In this document: piece by piece, positions 1-8,718 of the stretch | How the letters are laid out: every line of letters starts with the position of its first letter | Position numbering within the stretch: the stretch's first letter is position 1 | From: Desulfitobacterium_A sp034927245 | GTDB lineage: Bacteria; Bacillota; Desulfitobacteriia; Desulfitobacteriales; Desulfitobacteriaceae | DNA: 64,000 bases | Direction of reading: 5' to 3' | NCBI RefSeq assembly: GCF_034927245.1 | Contig: NZ_JAYFQK010000024.1 | Location: forward strand, 60,042-124,041 | Made by a program: the position numbers and the translations under genes | The notes under the pieces: generated by a model | Told to the model about the DNA's origin: nothing | The model's input: the letters and a program-made list of their open reading frames with translations, nothing else | Database searches by the model: none

Positions 1-51
1 GAACAGTTTGTCCAAAAAAGGATTTAGGGTTAAGCATTAAATAAAACTTAA

Positions 52-101
52 GGAACCGTTGCCAACTGATTAAAGTTTAATGGCAACGGTTCCTATTTTT
101 T
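52..101. terminator. Bidirectional rho-independent terminator after queG
   Basis: A perfect 13-bp inverted repeat (GGAACCGTTGCCA at 52-64, TGGCAACGGTTCC at 81-93) is followed on the plus strand by a T-run (95-101) and on the minus strand by a T-rich stretch. The 3' arm reaches into the queG stop codon. It can end the minus-strand operon and also transcription arriving from the left. Confidence 0.85.
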
Positions 102-1082
102 TAACTTATTCTCTTTAAGCCAGGAAATTCGGCGCTCATCCTGAAGATTTTCCATGATCCGGTAAGCATTTCTTTGCAAAATCCCTTTACCGCGCCATCC
201 TGCGGCAGTCTTCCGGAAGCGTTCATTAAACTCCGCTTTCGTCATAATGAGTACTTGATAAGGATCTACGCCTCGGCTCATGACCTCTGCTTTCGTCCTT
301 GTCTCTTCTTCTCGCCTAATCACGCCTTGATTATGAGGGCATACTTCCTGGCACGTATCACACCCGAAAAGGCGCCGGCCTAAACTTTCCGCTTGTTTGC
401 CTGTTAATCTTTCTTTAGTCTGTGTAAGATAAGATAAACACTGGGAAGCATTGAAATATTTTTTTCCTAATAGTCGAGCAGGGCAAGCCCGGATACAATT
501 TTGACATGTCCCGCATAAATTAGCGATCGGTTCATCCTGAGGAAGCTCTTGATCCAACAGCAATAATGCAAGAGCAACAAATGAACCCACACCGGGGATA
601 ATCAGTTGTTGATTATTCCCGAGCCATCCCACCCCGGAACGGAGCGCAAACCCCCGTTCATTTAATGGACCGGTATCAACTTGAAGACGGATATTATTGG
701 AAGGCCAGCCCGCTTCAAGCAACTTCTGACTCAGTTCTTCTAACTTTATCCGCAATACGCGGTGATAATCCTCGCCTACTGCCGAACGGGATAGTACCCC
801 TTCGTTGGCTTGAGGCTGCGCTGTCAAAGGTAAAGGATAGGCCAGAACAGCAACTGTTTTGCATTCTGGCCAAACCGCTTGGGGATTTGTTCGCAGCGTA
901 ATGTCTGTTTGCACAAACGGGGTAACATACCCCTCGTTTATTGACTCTCCAAGATAAAGGGCAAGTTCCTTTAAAGGTTGAGCTCCTGTAAACCCAACCT
1001 TGATAAAACCCAAGCTCTCCGCCAATTCACGAAAACGTGCCTTCCATAAGAATTGTTTATTTTGTTGCTCGGAAATAAGCAT
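93..1082 (-). CDS. queG: Epoxyqueuosine reductase QueG
   Basis: QueG reduces epoxyqueuosine to queuosine in the wobble position of GUN-anticodon tRNAs, using cobalamin and two [4Fe-4S] clusters in the cytoplasm. The 329-residue protein shows the N-terminal DUF1730-type region, the VDTGP motif with the expected catalytic Asp136, and two cluster motifs: Cys190/193/196/200 and Cys241/244/248. It is somewhat shorter than E. coli QueG, as in many Firmicutes forms. The usual GWxGKN motif reads GWLGNN here, a substitution near the active site. The ATG start lies inside the 3' end of the upstream gene (26-nt overlap), so translational coupling is likely. It is the last gene of a six-gene operon that also holds the CCA-adding enzyme, giving a tRNA-maturation context. 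Confidence 0.9.
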   Translation of the reverse strand: MLISEQQNKQFLWKARFRELAESLGFIKVGFTGAQPLKELALYLGESINEGYVTPFVQTDITLRTNPQAVWPECKTVAVLAYPLPLTAQPQANEGVLSRSAVGEDYHRVLRIKLEELSQKLLEAGWPSNNIRLQVDTGPLNERGFALRSGVGWLGNNQQLIIPGVGSFVALALLLLDQELPQDEPIANLCGTCQNCIRACPARLLGKKYFNASQCLSYLTQTKERLTGKQAESLGRRLFGCDTCQEVCPHNQGVIRREEETRTKAEVMSRGVDPYQVLIMTKAEFNERFRKTAAGWRGKGILQRNAYRIMENLQDERRISWLKENKLKK

Positions 1083-1776
1083 ATGTCATTGGTTCTCCTT
1101 CATTGAGAAGCTCCGCATGAACAACATCGGCTAAAAATAAGGTATGGGTTCCCGCGTCAAGCTGCCCAATCACTCGCGCTTCGAGCGTAGCACTGACATC
1201 ATCTAGCAGCATCACTCCGGTTTGCCCGCGATGGGTGTAAACTCCCTCAAATTTATTGATGCCCCGGCCTGAACGGTATCCAAATTTTCGGGCAAAATCA
1301 TGACCTTTTTGGTCAAGGATCGATACCCCAAAATACCCGCTCTTCGAGATCAGCTCATGAGTATAGTTATTCTTATTAATCCCTATTGCGATTCGAGCCG
1401 GATCTGAAGTGATCTGGAAGCAGGTATTTGCACACTGTCCGTTATCTTTGCCGTCATATTGCGCTGTAATAATATAGAGCCCATAAGAAATCTTGTAGAG
1501 AGCATGACGAATCTCTTCTTCGGGTGTCAAGTTTTTGATGTTTAATTGTTCCGAAGTGTGAGGAGTCTTGACTTGTGCTTCGGTTCCAGATGATTGAGCC
1601 TGAGATTGTGCTTCCGATTGTGAACTGCTGATCTCTTCAAAAAGACTTGCATCAACCCCACACACAGGACAAGTTTCCGGGGGATTATCACCCGTATGTA
1701 CATAACCGCATACAGTACAACGCCATTGTTTTTCCAAAGTTTCCACATCCTCACCTAAAGTTCTTTTATTATTCAA
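1057..1776 (-). CDS. Rubredoxin-flavin reductase fusion (high-molecular-weight rubredoxin type)
   Basis: An N-terminal rubredoxin-like iron domain (CTVCG near residue 21 and CPVCG near 37, four Cys ligands) is joined by a Ser/Gln-rich linker (about 48-75) to a C-terminal FMN-binding flavin-reductase domain (about 85-239, with TSDPARIAIGINKNN and GVSILDQ type blocks). Such fusions pass electrons from NAD(P)H through flavin to the iron centre, often toward oxygen- or NO-scavenging flavodiiron proteins. The start is uncertain: a TTG at 1776 lacks a good ribosome site, while a GTG or TTG 10 to 13 codons downstream follows AGGTGAGG. It lies 22 nt after cca and overlaps queG. The physiological partner is not visible in the window. 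Confidence 0.85.
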   Translation of the reverse strand: MNNKRTLGEDVETLEKQWRCTVCGYVHTGDNPPETCPVCGVDASLFEEISSSQSEAQSQAQSSGTEAQVKTPHTSEQLNIKNLTPEEEIRHALYKISYGLYIITAQYDGKDNGQCANTCFQITSDPARIAIGINKNNYTHELISKSGYFGVSILDQKGHDFARKFGYRSGRGINKFEGVYTHRGQTGVMLLDDVSATLEARVIGQLDAGTHTLFLADVVHAELLNEGEPMTYAYFRATK

Positions 1777-1798
1777 TTTTAGATTTTATAACCATAGT

Positions 1799-3379
1799 TT
1801 AGCGGTTATTCAACCTATTGACAAGTTTGAATTTCTGATACTCCTTTTCAAGAAAGCCTAGGTTATCCGGTTGGTACCTTTCATTGAGCATAACCGCCGT
1901 AAGAACCGTTTCTTTAAACTCACCAATCTCTTTGCCCATGAGCTGTTTTCCACGCACAAAGGGTTCCAGCTGCGTCCAATCCAATTCCCGCTTACGCTCT
2001 TCTAAATCCTCAGCAGTAACCCTAATCTTTGCTTGCAGTTTATTGAAAATTTCCTCGTCCTGCGGTTCACGTTGTTTCCCGCCGAAAAAATCGGCTCGCC
2101 AAAGATCCAGTAGGTTTAATACGCGTTCTTTGCGGTATTCTCGGCCATTCCATCCTTTTTCCCAAGCAAAGCGCCGCACTTTATCCTGAACGTAAGCAGG
2201 GTTTCCTTCGCCTCTTAACTCTGACATAAAGGCTAACGTTCCGCTCATATGGTTTTCAATGACCCAAAGCAATTCTTTCTCTCCAAACGGATCGGAGCCA
2301 AGGATCATAGAAAAGCGAAAGCGTTGTAAAATCTGACGAACCAATCGGGCACTCTCCCTTTCATGACCAAGAAAGTGCCGCTTGCCATCAACCACCCATT
2401 CGAACCCGATTTTTCTCCCGGTTACTTTACGGATATGTTTAACTTGGATTTTGCGCGGGTAAAAATCCAGCCGTGCACCGTGAACTTCCACGTACTGTCC
2501 GCGATAGCGCATAAGCTGCTTTCCCATAATTTGAAACTCGTTGATATAAAACTCCTTTTCCGAGCCCTCTAATTTTCCCCATACATAACATTCGCGGCTG
2601 GCGGTTTCCCATTTTCCAATGTCATGAAAAAGCCCCGCTAAGCGCAAGAAGATTTGAGGAGGAGTATTTTTCACAACATACAGCGTGTGTTCCCAAGCAT
2701 CTTTCGCATGATACTTGTTTTGGACTAATCCCTTTAAACGTGCAAGCTCCGGAACATAAACCTGCCAGTAGCCGATTTCGTCTAAAAGGCGCAGGGCTTC
2801 TTCTACAGAATTAAGAACCATAATCCGCCCCAGTTCTTCTGTGACCCTTTCACTGGCAACCCCTGTTAAACGATCCATCAAAACACCGGCAGCCTTTTTC
2901 GTTTCTTCCTCAAGTTCCAGCTGATATTTAACCTTAAATCGAACCATCCGCAAGATTCGAATAGGGTCTTCCATGATCCGCTCAGAAGGATCTCCGCAAG
3001 CACAAAGTCTCTTTTCCTGTAAATCCTTTTGACCTCCTAAAGGATCCAGATATTCTCCGCTTTGGATATCCTGATATATCGCATTGATGGTAAAATCACG
3101 ACGAAGTGCATCTGCTTTTAAATTTTGTGTAAGCTGGGTAAAATCAATACGCTCACCACCCAAAAAGAGACTTAGCGTTAAAAATTGAGCACCTATCCTA
3201 AGAGGACGGTAGCCCCAGCCTTCTAACGTCTGCTGAAGCTTCTCTAAGTCTAGTTCAGTTACAACATCGATATCTTTTGCTGTAAATCCCAAAAGCTGAT
3301 CGCGCACCGCTCCACCGACGAGATAGGCACGGGTAACTTTACTTAGTTTGGTCAAAAGCTCTTTCTGAGAAGGAGTCAT
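1799..3379 (-). CDS. cca: CCA tRNA nucleotidyltransferase / poly(A) polymerase family with HD domain
   Basis: This enzyme adds or repairs the 3' CCA of tRNAs from CTP and ATP. Class II nucleotidyltransferase features are clear: the VGGAVRDQLLG block (21-31), the metal-binding Asp36/Asp38 pair (KDIDVV), the LRRDFTINAI block, and DPIRILRMVRF in the RNA-binding region. An HD motif (LFHDIGKWE, around 250) belongs to a C-terminal HD-type domain, so at 526 residues the protein is longer than the compact Bacillus CCA enzyme. The HD part may give 2',3'-phosphatase or phosphodiesterase activity as in E. coli Cca. A poly(A) polymerase role cannot be excluded. The start is an ATG after GGGAGGATTTCA. It sits mid-operon between a lipid kinase and the rubredoxin fusion. 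Confidence 0.88.
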   Translation of the reverse strand: MTPSQKELLTKLSKVTRAYLVGGAVRDQLLGFTAKDIDVVTELDLEKLQQTLEGWGYRPLRIGAQFLTLSLFLGGERIDFTQLTQNLKADALRRDFTINAIYQDIQSGEYLDPLGGQKDLQEKRLCACGDPSERIMEDPIRILRMVRFKVKYQLELEEETKKAAGVLMDRLTGVASERVTEELGRIMVLNSVEEALRLLDEIGYWQVYVPELARLKGLVQNKYHAKDAWEHTLYVVKNTPPQIFLRLAGLFHDIGKWETASRECYVWGKLEGSEKEFYINEFQIMGKQLMRYRGQYVEVHGARLDFYPRKIQVKHIRKVTGRKIGFEWVVDGKRHFLGHERESARLVRQILQRFRFSMILGSDPFGEKELLWVIENHMSGTLAFMSELRGEGNPAYVQDKVRRFAWEKGWNGREYRKERVLNLLDLWRADFFGGKQREPQDEEIFNKLQAKIRVTAEDLEERKRELDWTQLEPFVRGKQLMGKEIGEFKETVLTAVMLNERYQPDNLGFLEKEYQKFKLVNRLNNR

Positions 3380-3402
3380 TGAAATCCTCCCTTGCGTTTA
3401 TT

Positions 3403-4284
3403 TCAGCATAACACTTTAATTTTAGGGCCTACCTTAATTTCCCATGGGCTGTTTGGTCCCCATTCACCATCAAGATCCGAACTTGACTCACGATCACAAG
3501 TGATCCGTAAATACTCCGTCTGAAACTGAACAACCTTTTCGCTTTTCATTTTTCCCCTGCCGACAGCCTTTAACAACAGCCGCATTGTTTCAGGCCAGCC
3601 GCTCAGTTTGACTATGAGGAAATCCAGTTTGCCATCACTGAGGGAGGCCATTGGCACAAGTTGTTTAAATCCCCCTACTGATAAACCATTTACCGCAAGA
3701 ATTAGTAAGGCATCTTCAGAATACAGGTGCCCATCATGTTCAAATTCCACGTGAAAAGGACGAAAACTCGGAAGCGTCTCCAGTCCCTTTAAGTAATACG
3801 CTAATTGGCCGAGACTGTTTTTCATGTGAATGTCGACCAAAGGGGAAACATCGGTAAGTAATCCCGCACTGGCTACATTTACAAAATAGCGTTCATTGAC
3901 CATTCCCAGATCCATTTCAAGAATCTTGTCCCGGTTAATCACCTTACATGCCTCTGCCCGCGCTTTTGGCAATTTTAAGGCATAAGCAAGGTCATTTGCT
4001 GTTCCTACGGGTAGAATACCCAAAACAGGCCGTTTTTGCTCATCAATTTTCATTAAACCATTGACCGCCTGATGAACACTTCCATCTCCCCCTGCAATCA
4101 CAAGCGTATCCACATCCTGCGACTGTGCGGCAGTCTGTTCGATATCTTTCGGAGACTCTGTCCGATGAATACAGACTTCATATCCACCCTCTTGAAAGAT
4201 GCGGATCACGTCATCCAGCTCGCCGGCCAATCTTCGCCGACCTGCAAAAGGGTTATAGATCAATCGTAATTTCTTTTGACTCAT
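3403..4284 (-). CDS. Diacylglycerol/lipid kinase family protein (YegS/DgkB type)
   Basis: This is a cytoplasmic lipid kinase of the DAGK catalytic superfamily. The nucleotide-binding signature GGDGS sits at 65-69 within VIAGGDGSVHQAVNGL, and the second motif PVGTANDLA follows at 92-100. A beta-sandwich C-terminal half (VNGLSVGGF, DGKLDFLIVK, DLDGEWG) is typical of DgkB/YegS. The 293-residue length is normal. In Firmicutes this family recycles diacylglycerol released by lipoteichoic acid synthesis; the exact lipid substrate cannot be told from sequence. The gene lies 16 nt downstream of the 2-hydroxyacid dehydrogenase and 23 nt upstream of cca, in the same operon. Confidence 0.85.
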   Translation of the reverse strand: MSQKKLRLIYNPFAGRRRLAGELDDVIRIFQEGGYEVCIHRTESPKDIEQTAAQSQDVDTLVIAGGDGSVHQAVNGLMKIDEQKRPVLGILPVGTANDLAYALKLPKARAEACKVINRDKILEMDLGMVNERYFVNVASAGLLTDVSPLVDIHMKNSLGQLAYYLKGLETLPSFRPFHVEFEHDGHLYSEDALLILAVNGLSVGGFKQLVPMASLSDGKLDFLIVKLSGWPETMRLLLKAVGRGKMKSEKVVQFQTEYLRITCDRESSSDLDGEWGPNSPWEIKVGPKIKVLC

Positions 4285-4300
4285 CGTCTACTCCTTAGAA

Positions 4301-5239
4301 TTAGTAACCGTTTTCAAGGTTAATATGATTAATCATGGTGCTTGTATTCGGATATTCCCGAATATTCTTAAGAAAAACGTCATACATTCGTTTCGTATAT
4401 TGTGGGGATCTTCCCGCAATATGCGGAGTAAGAAAAACATTATCCATTGTCCAGAAGGGACTTGTTTCCGGTAAAGGTTCAGTTGTAAAGACATCCAGCG
4501 CAGCCCCTTGAACTTTCCCCGTTTGCAAAGCTTGGACAAGGGCTTCCTCATCCACGACAGGTCCCCGAGCTACATTGATAAAATAGGCGCCTTCCTTCAT
4601 TTGATTAAAACGTTCGGCATTGAAGAAGCGGTTCGTTTTAGGGGTTAAGGGAAGAAGCGCAACCACAATATCGCTCTCCTTTAAAAACCCTTCAATATCC
4701 TCCAGCCTTCCGACACGATCAAAGCCCGGATGGCTTTTCCCGCTTTGGGATATTCCCCAAACCTTCATGCCAAAGGCGTGGCATTTTTCGGCTACTGTAA
4801 TTCCAATGGTTCCTGCTCCAACGATACAAACCGTTTTCCCATTCATTTCATTAATCTTGAGCTTGGCGCTCCAAACCTTTTGATCTTGTTGGTGCATAAC
4901 TGTTCTTCCCTGTCTTAAGAGGTTCAAAATACTCCAAATCACATGTTCAGCCATCTGAATAGAGTGGGCTCCTCTAACATTCGTCAATAAAATTTCTTTT
5001 GCCGCAAAAGCTTTGAGGGGAAGTTGATCCACGCCGGCAGCCATCGCCTGAATCCATTTTAAGTTTGGGTAAAGCTCCAACGTCTGCTCGGTTATATCCC
5101 AGCCATAAGTCAATAATGCTTCTGCCTGCTCATCCGGCTCTGTGAATTGTTTTGCAACTTCTATACTCAAATCCGGACGAACAGCTTTCGCCTGCTCTAT
5201 CTGTTCCGGTTTTAGTGACATTGTGCTGATGATTTTCAA
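4301..5239 (-). CDS. D-2-hydroxyacid dehydrogenase (NAD-dependent)
   Basis: This is a dehydrogenase of the formate/glycerate dehydrogenase superfamily, reducing a 2-oxoacid to a D-2-hydroxyacid. The Rossmann motif GAGTIG is at 141-146. The catalytic triad is complete: Arg225 (NVARGP), Glu254 (TTEPL) and His273 (TPHIAG). The 312-residue length is usual. The N-terminal substrate domain carries the WIQAMAAGVD block seen in the hydroxypyruvate/glyoxylate-reductase-like branch, but the substrate is not deducible. It lies between the aminopeptidase (18 nt upstream) and the lipid kinase (16 nt downstream), with no pathway link evident from these neighbours. Confidence 0.85.
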   Translation of the reverse strand: MKIISTMSLKPEQIEQAKAVRPDLSIEVAKQFTEPDEQAEALLTYGWDITEQTLELYPNLKWIQAMAAGVDQLPLKAFAAKEILLTNVRGAHSIQMAEHVIWSILNLLRQGRTVMHQQDQKVWSAKLKINEMNGKTVCIVGAGTIGITVAEKCHAFGMKVWGISQSGKSHPGFDRVGRLEDIEGFLKESDIVVALLPLTPKTNRFFNAERFNQMKEGAYFINVARGPVVDEEALVQALQTGKVQGAALDVFTTEPLPETSPFWTMDNVFLTPHIAGRSPQYTKRMYDVFLKNIREYPNTSTMINHINLENGY

Positions 5240-5257
5240 AAAATATACTCCCCTCTA

Positions 5258-6373
5258 CTATTTAAGATTTTCCGGATTAAGTCCTTCCAGCTCAGGGATT
5301 ACAAACCGGCCGTCCTTTCGAATTAAAACATCGTCAAAATAGATTTCTCCACCGCCGTACTCGGGACGTTGGATGCATACTAAGTCCCAGTGGATCGCTG
5401 ATTTATTCCCGTTTGAGCAGTCATCATAACAGGATCCGGGTGTAAAATGAAAGCTTCCATCAATCTTCTCATCGAATAAAGTATCTTTCATCGGTGTGAG
5501 AATGTATGGGTTAACACCTATTGCAAACTCACCTATATAACGTGCACCTTCATCCGTGTTAAACACATCTTCGATCCGCTCAGTATCATTTGCGGTCGCT
5601 TTCACGATTTTTCCGTTTTGGAACTCTAAAACGATTGAATCAAAGGTAAAGCCTTGATAAACCGCCTGAGTGTTGTAAGAAATCCGGCCATTGACGGAAT
5701 CCTTTACCGGCGCGGTATACACTTCCCCATCGGGTATATTCAGGTGCCCATCACATTTTATTGCATTTAATCCTTTAATCGAGAAGGTTAAGTCCGTTCC
5801 CGGCCCCACTATTCGCACCCTGTCGGTACGATCCATTAAAGCTTTCAGCGGGTCCATCGCCTGAGACATTTTTTGATAATCTAAGTTACAGACTTTAAAA
5901 TAGAAATCTTCAAATCCTTCAATGCTCAAATTTGCGGATTGTGCCATTGCCGCATTCGGATAACGCATGACAACCCAGCGTGTATGCGGCACACGCTGAT
6001 CAGAATGGACCGGCTTTGAATAATATTTTTGATAAATTCTCATTTTATCCGCAGGCACATCGGCATATTCATTGGCATTTTCCCCGGCCCGAATACCCAC
6101 ATAAGCTTGCATCTCTTTCATTTGGGCCAGATCCCAACTCGCCATGGCCTGAGCTTGCTCTTGAGAAATTCCTTTGAGAATTTCCCGAAGTAAGGTATGA
6201 TTATGAACAGTAAGGAAAGGGACTCCGCCGGCTTGGTAGGCATATTTGACTAAAGCTTGGGCCAGCGGAATTTCCAATCCATTGACTTCAATTAGAATTT
6301 TCTCGCCCGGTTTTAAGCCGATGGAGTAGTTAATAATGCTATCTGCTAATTGATCTATGCGTAAATCTTTCAT
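5258..6373 (-). CDS. Aminopeptidase, M29 family (AmpS/PepS-like)
   Basis: This is a cytoplasmic metal-dependent aminopeptidase. The 371-residue protein shows the M29 organisation: an N-terminal domain with the IGLKPGEKILIEV strand and a C-terminal catalytic domain with the SAIHWDLV block (325-332), whose His328 and Asp330 are expected metal ligands, preceded by HFTPGSCYDD. Metal dependence (Co, Zn or Mn) is known for the family and not visible here. The ATG is preceded by AAGGAAGGA. It is the first gene of the six-gene minus-strand operon, so the promoter must lie in the 110-bp gap shared with the divergent pseudouridine synthase gene. Confidence 0.87.
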   Translation of the reverse strand: MKDLRIDQLADSIINYSIGLKPGEKILIEVNGLEIPLAQALVKYAYQAGGVPFLTVHNHTLLREILKGISQEQAQAMASWDLAQMKEMQAYVGIRAGENANEYADVPADKMRIYQKYYSKPVHSDQRVPHTRWVVMRYPNAAMAQSANLSIEGFEDFYFKVCNLDYQKMSQAMDPLKALMDRTDRVRIVGPGTDLTFSIKGLNAIKCDGHLNIPDGEVYTAPVKDSVNGRISYNTQAVYQGFTFDSIVLEFQNGKIVKATANDTERIEDVFNTDEGARYIGEFAIGVNPYILTPMKDTLFDEKIDGSFHFTPGSCYDDCSNGNKSAIHWDLVCIQRPEYGGGEIYFDDVLIRKDGRFVIPELEGLNPENLK

Positions 6374-6483
6374 TTGAATTCCTTCCTTCTTATATCCGGC
6401 TTAAACGAATGTTTGTTTTTTCTATATATTTCACTTTATATTTCTCTTTAACCTACAAATTTTCCTGCTTTAAAGGAGCTGCC

Positions 6484-7398
6484 ATGATAAAAGACGATCT
6501 TTGGGAATATACGCTGCAAGTTCAAGACAATGGTAAAAAATATCTGGATATTCTTGCTCACAAATTTCATTTTTCACGGAATCTACTGCAAAAGCTTAAG
6601 CAAGGTGAACACGCATGGGCTAACGGGAAATTTACTTACCTTTCTTCCCGCGGGCACACCGGCGATATTCTTACGCTTCAGCTTCAGATGGAAGAACCGC
6701 CAAATATCCCAGGTGAGCTTCTCCCCCTGGATATTCTTTTTGAAGATGATTTTTTGCTCATTATCAATAAACCGCCCGGTCAAGTCGTTCATCCTAATTC
6801 TCGGTATCCTAAAGGAACATTAGGCAATGCTGTCGTTGGATATTGGAATTCTAAAGGCACCCCCCATCCCTTCCGTCCTGTCCACCGTATTGATCGAAAT
6901 ACCTCAGGAATTGTGGTTATTGCCAAAAATCGTTTTGCTCATCAACAATTAGCTTATCAACTGGAGCATAAACTCATCCAAAAGGAATACATCGGTATCG
7001 TTCACGGACAAGTCCAAGAAAGCCAGGGCATTATCAATCAACCCATCGGCTTAGCTCCGGGAAGCTTTGTCCAACGCATTGTTTCCCCGGATGGTTTGCC
7101 TGCACTGACTCGTTATCAAGTGCTGGCACGTTATCCTCAGGCAACTTTAATGAAATTCGTGCTGGATACGGGACGGACACACCAAATTCGTGCACACTGC
7201 CAATTTCTCGGTCACCCGCTGATCGGAGATGATTTATACGGAGGGGAGCGCCGTATTTTACAACGGCAGGCCCTTCATTCCTTTCTCTATGGTTTTTATC
7301 ATCCGGCAACCGAGGCTTGGGTATCTTTCCGTGCCCCCTGGCCCCGGGACCTAATTGACCTCGTTCTTAGACTTAACCCAAAGCATATCATATTTTAA
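6484..7398 (+). CDS. RNA pseudouridine synthase, RluA family
   Basis: This enzyme isomerises uridine to pseudouridine in rRNA or tRNA. The 304-residue protein has an S4-like N-terminal RNA-binding segment, the RluA motif HRIDRNTSG with catalytic Asp137, and the C-terminal block DTGRTHQIRAH. The usual HRLD is HRID here, a conservative change. The ATG at 6484 is chosen because AAAGGAG at 6472-6478 precedes it; the reading frame is open upstream but lacks a ribosome site. The target position (RluD-, RluC- or YhcT-like) cannot be assigned. It is transcribed divergently from the aminopeptidase operon and ends at a terminator shared with zur. Confidence 0.88.
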   Translation: MIKDDLWEYTLQVQDNGKKYLDILAHKFHFSRNLLQKLKQGEHAWANGKFTYLSSRGHTGDILTLQLQMEEPPNIPGELLPLDILFEDDFLLIINKPPGQVVHPNSRYPKGTLGNAVVGYWNSKGTPHPFRPVHRIDRNTSGIVVIAKNRFAHQQLAYQLEHKLIQKEYIGIVHGQVQESQGIINQPIGLAPGSFVQRIVSPDGLPALTRYQVLARYPQATLMKFVLDTGRTHQIRAHCQFLGHPLIGDDLYGGERRILQRQALHSFLYGFYHPATEAWVSFRAPWPRDLIDLVLRLNPKHIIF

Positions 7399-7417
7399 AG
7401 GTGTTGGACACTAATTT

Positions 7418-7453
7418 AAGCAAAAGGCAGGAGCTTTCTCCTGCCTTTTGCTT
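7418..7453. terminator. Bidirectional terminator between rluA-like gene and zur
   Basis: A perfect 16-bp stem (AAGCAAAAGGCAGGAG at 7418-7433, its complement at 7438-7453) with a CTTT loop lies between convergent genes. T-rich sequence follows on both strands (ATTATTGTTTT on plus, TTAAATTAG on minus). Confidence 0.9.
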
Positions 7454-7454
7454 A

Positions 7455-7895
7455 TTATTGTTTTCTTAGCTTGCAATCATGGCAATAGCCGTAAATCTCA
7501 AGATTATGACCGGTAACATCGAAATCCATCTTGTCATGCAATTCTTTTTCAAACCCTTCAAGAGGACAATCGGCAAGTGGAATCATTTTATGGCAAGTCA
7601 CACAAACAAAACAATGTTTATGCTCATTATGTCTGAGTTCATAACGTGCTTTATCCTCACCCATAATCATTATCTTTCGAACGATCTCCCTCTCGGTCAA
7701 CATTTCCAGCGTTCGATAAATAGTAGACAGCCAAATCGAGGTATTGTTCTCTTTTAAAAGAAGGAAAATCTCATCGGCCGTTAAAGCTGTCTCCGATTGT
7801 TCAAGAATTTCCAGAATCGCTTTTCGATGTTTGGTCCGTTTAACTCCTTCTTTTGCCAGAAGCTCATCAATATCGCCGTTGTTATTGTCCTGCAT
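7455..7895 (-). CDS. zur: Fur-family zinc-uptake regulator (Zur-like)
   Basis: This is a 146-residue winged-helix metalloregulator. The N-terminal half has the Fur DNA-binding pattern (RKAILEILEQ, TADEIF, STIYRTLEMLTE). The C-terminal half has the structural zinc site, with a CVTC pair and a late CHDC pair, and a His-rich HNEHKHC segment. It is the last gene of znuA-znuC-znuB-zur, which points to zinc-dependent repression of its own operon (inference from context). An ATG at 7904 is possible, but AGGA sits directly against it; the ATG at 7895 has that AGGA 9 nt upstream and is preferred. It overlaps the end of znuB, consistent with coupling. Confidence 0.87.
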   Translation of the reverse strand: MQDNNNGDIDELLAKEGVKRTKHRKAILEILEQSETALTADEIFLLLKENNTSIWLSTIYRTLEMLTEREIVRKIMIMGEDKARYELRHNEHKHCFVCVTCHKMIPLADCPLEGFEKELHDKMDFDVTGHNLEIYGYCHDCKLRKQ

Positions 7896-8718
7896 AAAAA
7901 TCATTCCTATTCCGCAAGATGTTTGATAAATTCTTAGAAATCAAAACTCCAATAAGCGTTATAACCCCAACTAAAACAATCGTGCCCCCAGGTTTAAGGT
8001 TAGCATAGTATGAAATATAAAGTCCAGTTGTTGTAAAAAACAACGCGAAAATAATGGCTAAGACAACAGTCTGCTTATAGCTTTTAGAAATCTGCATTGC
8101 ACACGCTACCGGCAATACCATTAACGAGGAAATCACCAGCGTTCCAACCGTCCGCGCAGAAACTGAAACCGTTACCGCGGTCAGCAGAGTAAAAATAAAA
8201 TTAACAACCTTTATGGGGACCCCCGCCAGACGAGCGGATTCTTCATCAAAGGTCGTATAAAACAGCTCTTTAAATAAAAGGATAAAGGCTAACATCACGA
8301 TAATGCTTAAGGCAATCACCAGGTAAAGCTCGAAATCACTAATCGCGACGATACTTCCAAAAAGAAAACTGTTAAAATTGGCGCTATTTTTTACAAAACC
8401 GGAGAGAATACCGGCCAGCCCAATTCCAGTTGACATAATGATGGCTATAGCAATATCGGCATATCTGGGAAAAGCTTTGCGGACTTCTTCTATTCCAAAA
8501 GCCGCCAAAATCGAAAATACAACCGCACCAAGGATTGGGTTTATCCCTAAGACCAACCCCGCCGCGATACCAGCCAGAGAATTATGGGAAAGTGCATCTC
8601 CCGTCATCGAGAGCCTTCTGAGCACAACGATAACACCGATGCATGGTGTAATTATAGCAATCAGAATTCCTGTGATAAAAGCCCGCCGCATAAAATCATA
8701 TTGAAAAATATCTAGCAT
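7882..8718 (-). CDS. znuB: Zinc ABC transporter permease ZnuB
   Basis: This is the membrane permease of a metal ABC-3 family importer. The 278-residue protein is almost entirely hydrophobic with about eight predicted membrane spans. It carries the family block GDALSHNSLAGIAAG near residue 35-50, with the Asp/His residues typical of ZnuB/MntB permeases, and TVGTLVISSLMVLP near 190. It overlaps znuC by 7 nt and zur at its end. Neighbouring zur, the operator and ZnuA favour zinc; manganese remains a possible alternative substrate for the family. Confidence 0.9.
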   Translation of the reverse strand: MLDIFQYDFMRRAFITGILIAIITPCIGVIVVLRRLSMTGDALSHNSLAGIAAGLVLGINPILGAVVFSILAAFGIEEVRKAFPRYADIAIAIIMSTGIGLAGILSGFVKNSANFNSFLFGSIVAISDFELYLVIALSIIVMLAFILLFKELFYTTFDEESARLAGVPIKVVNFIFTLLTAVTVSVSARTVGTLVISSLMVLPVACAMQISKSYKQTVVLAIIFALFFTTTGLYISYYANLKPGGTIVLVGVITLIGVLISKNLSNILRNRNDFYAGQ

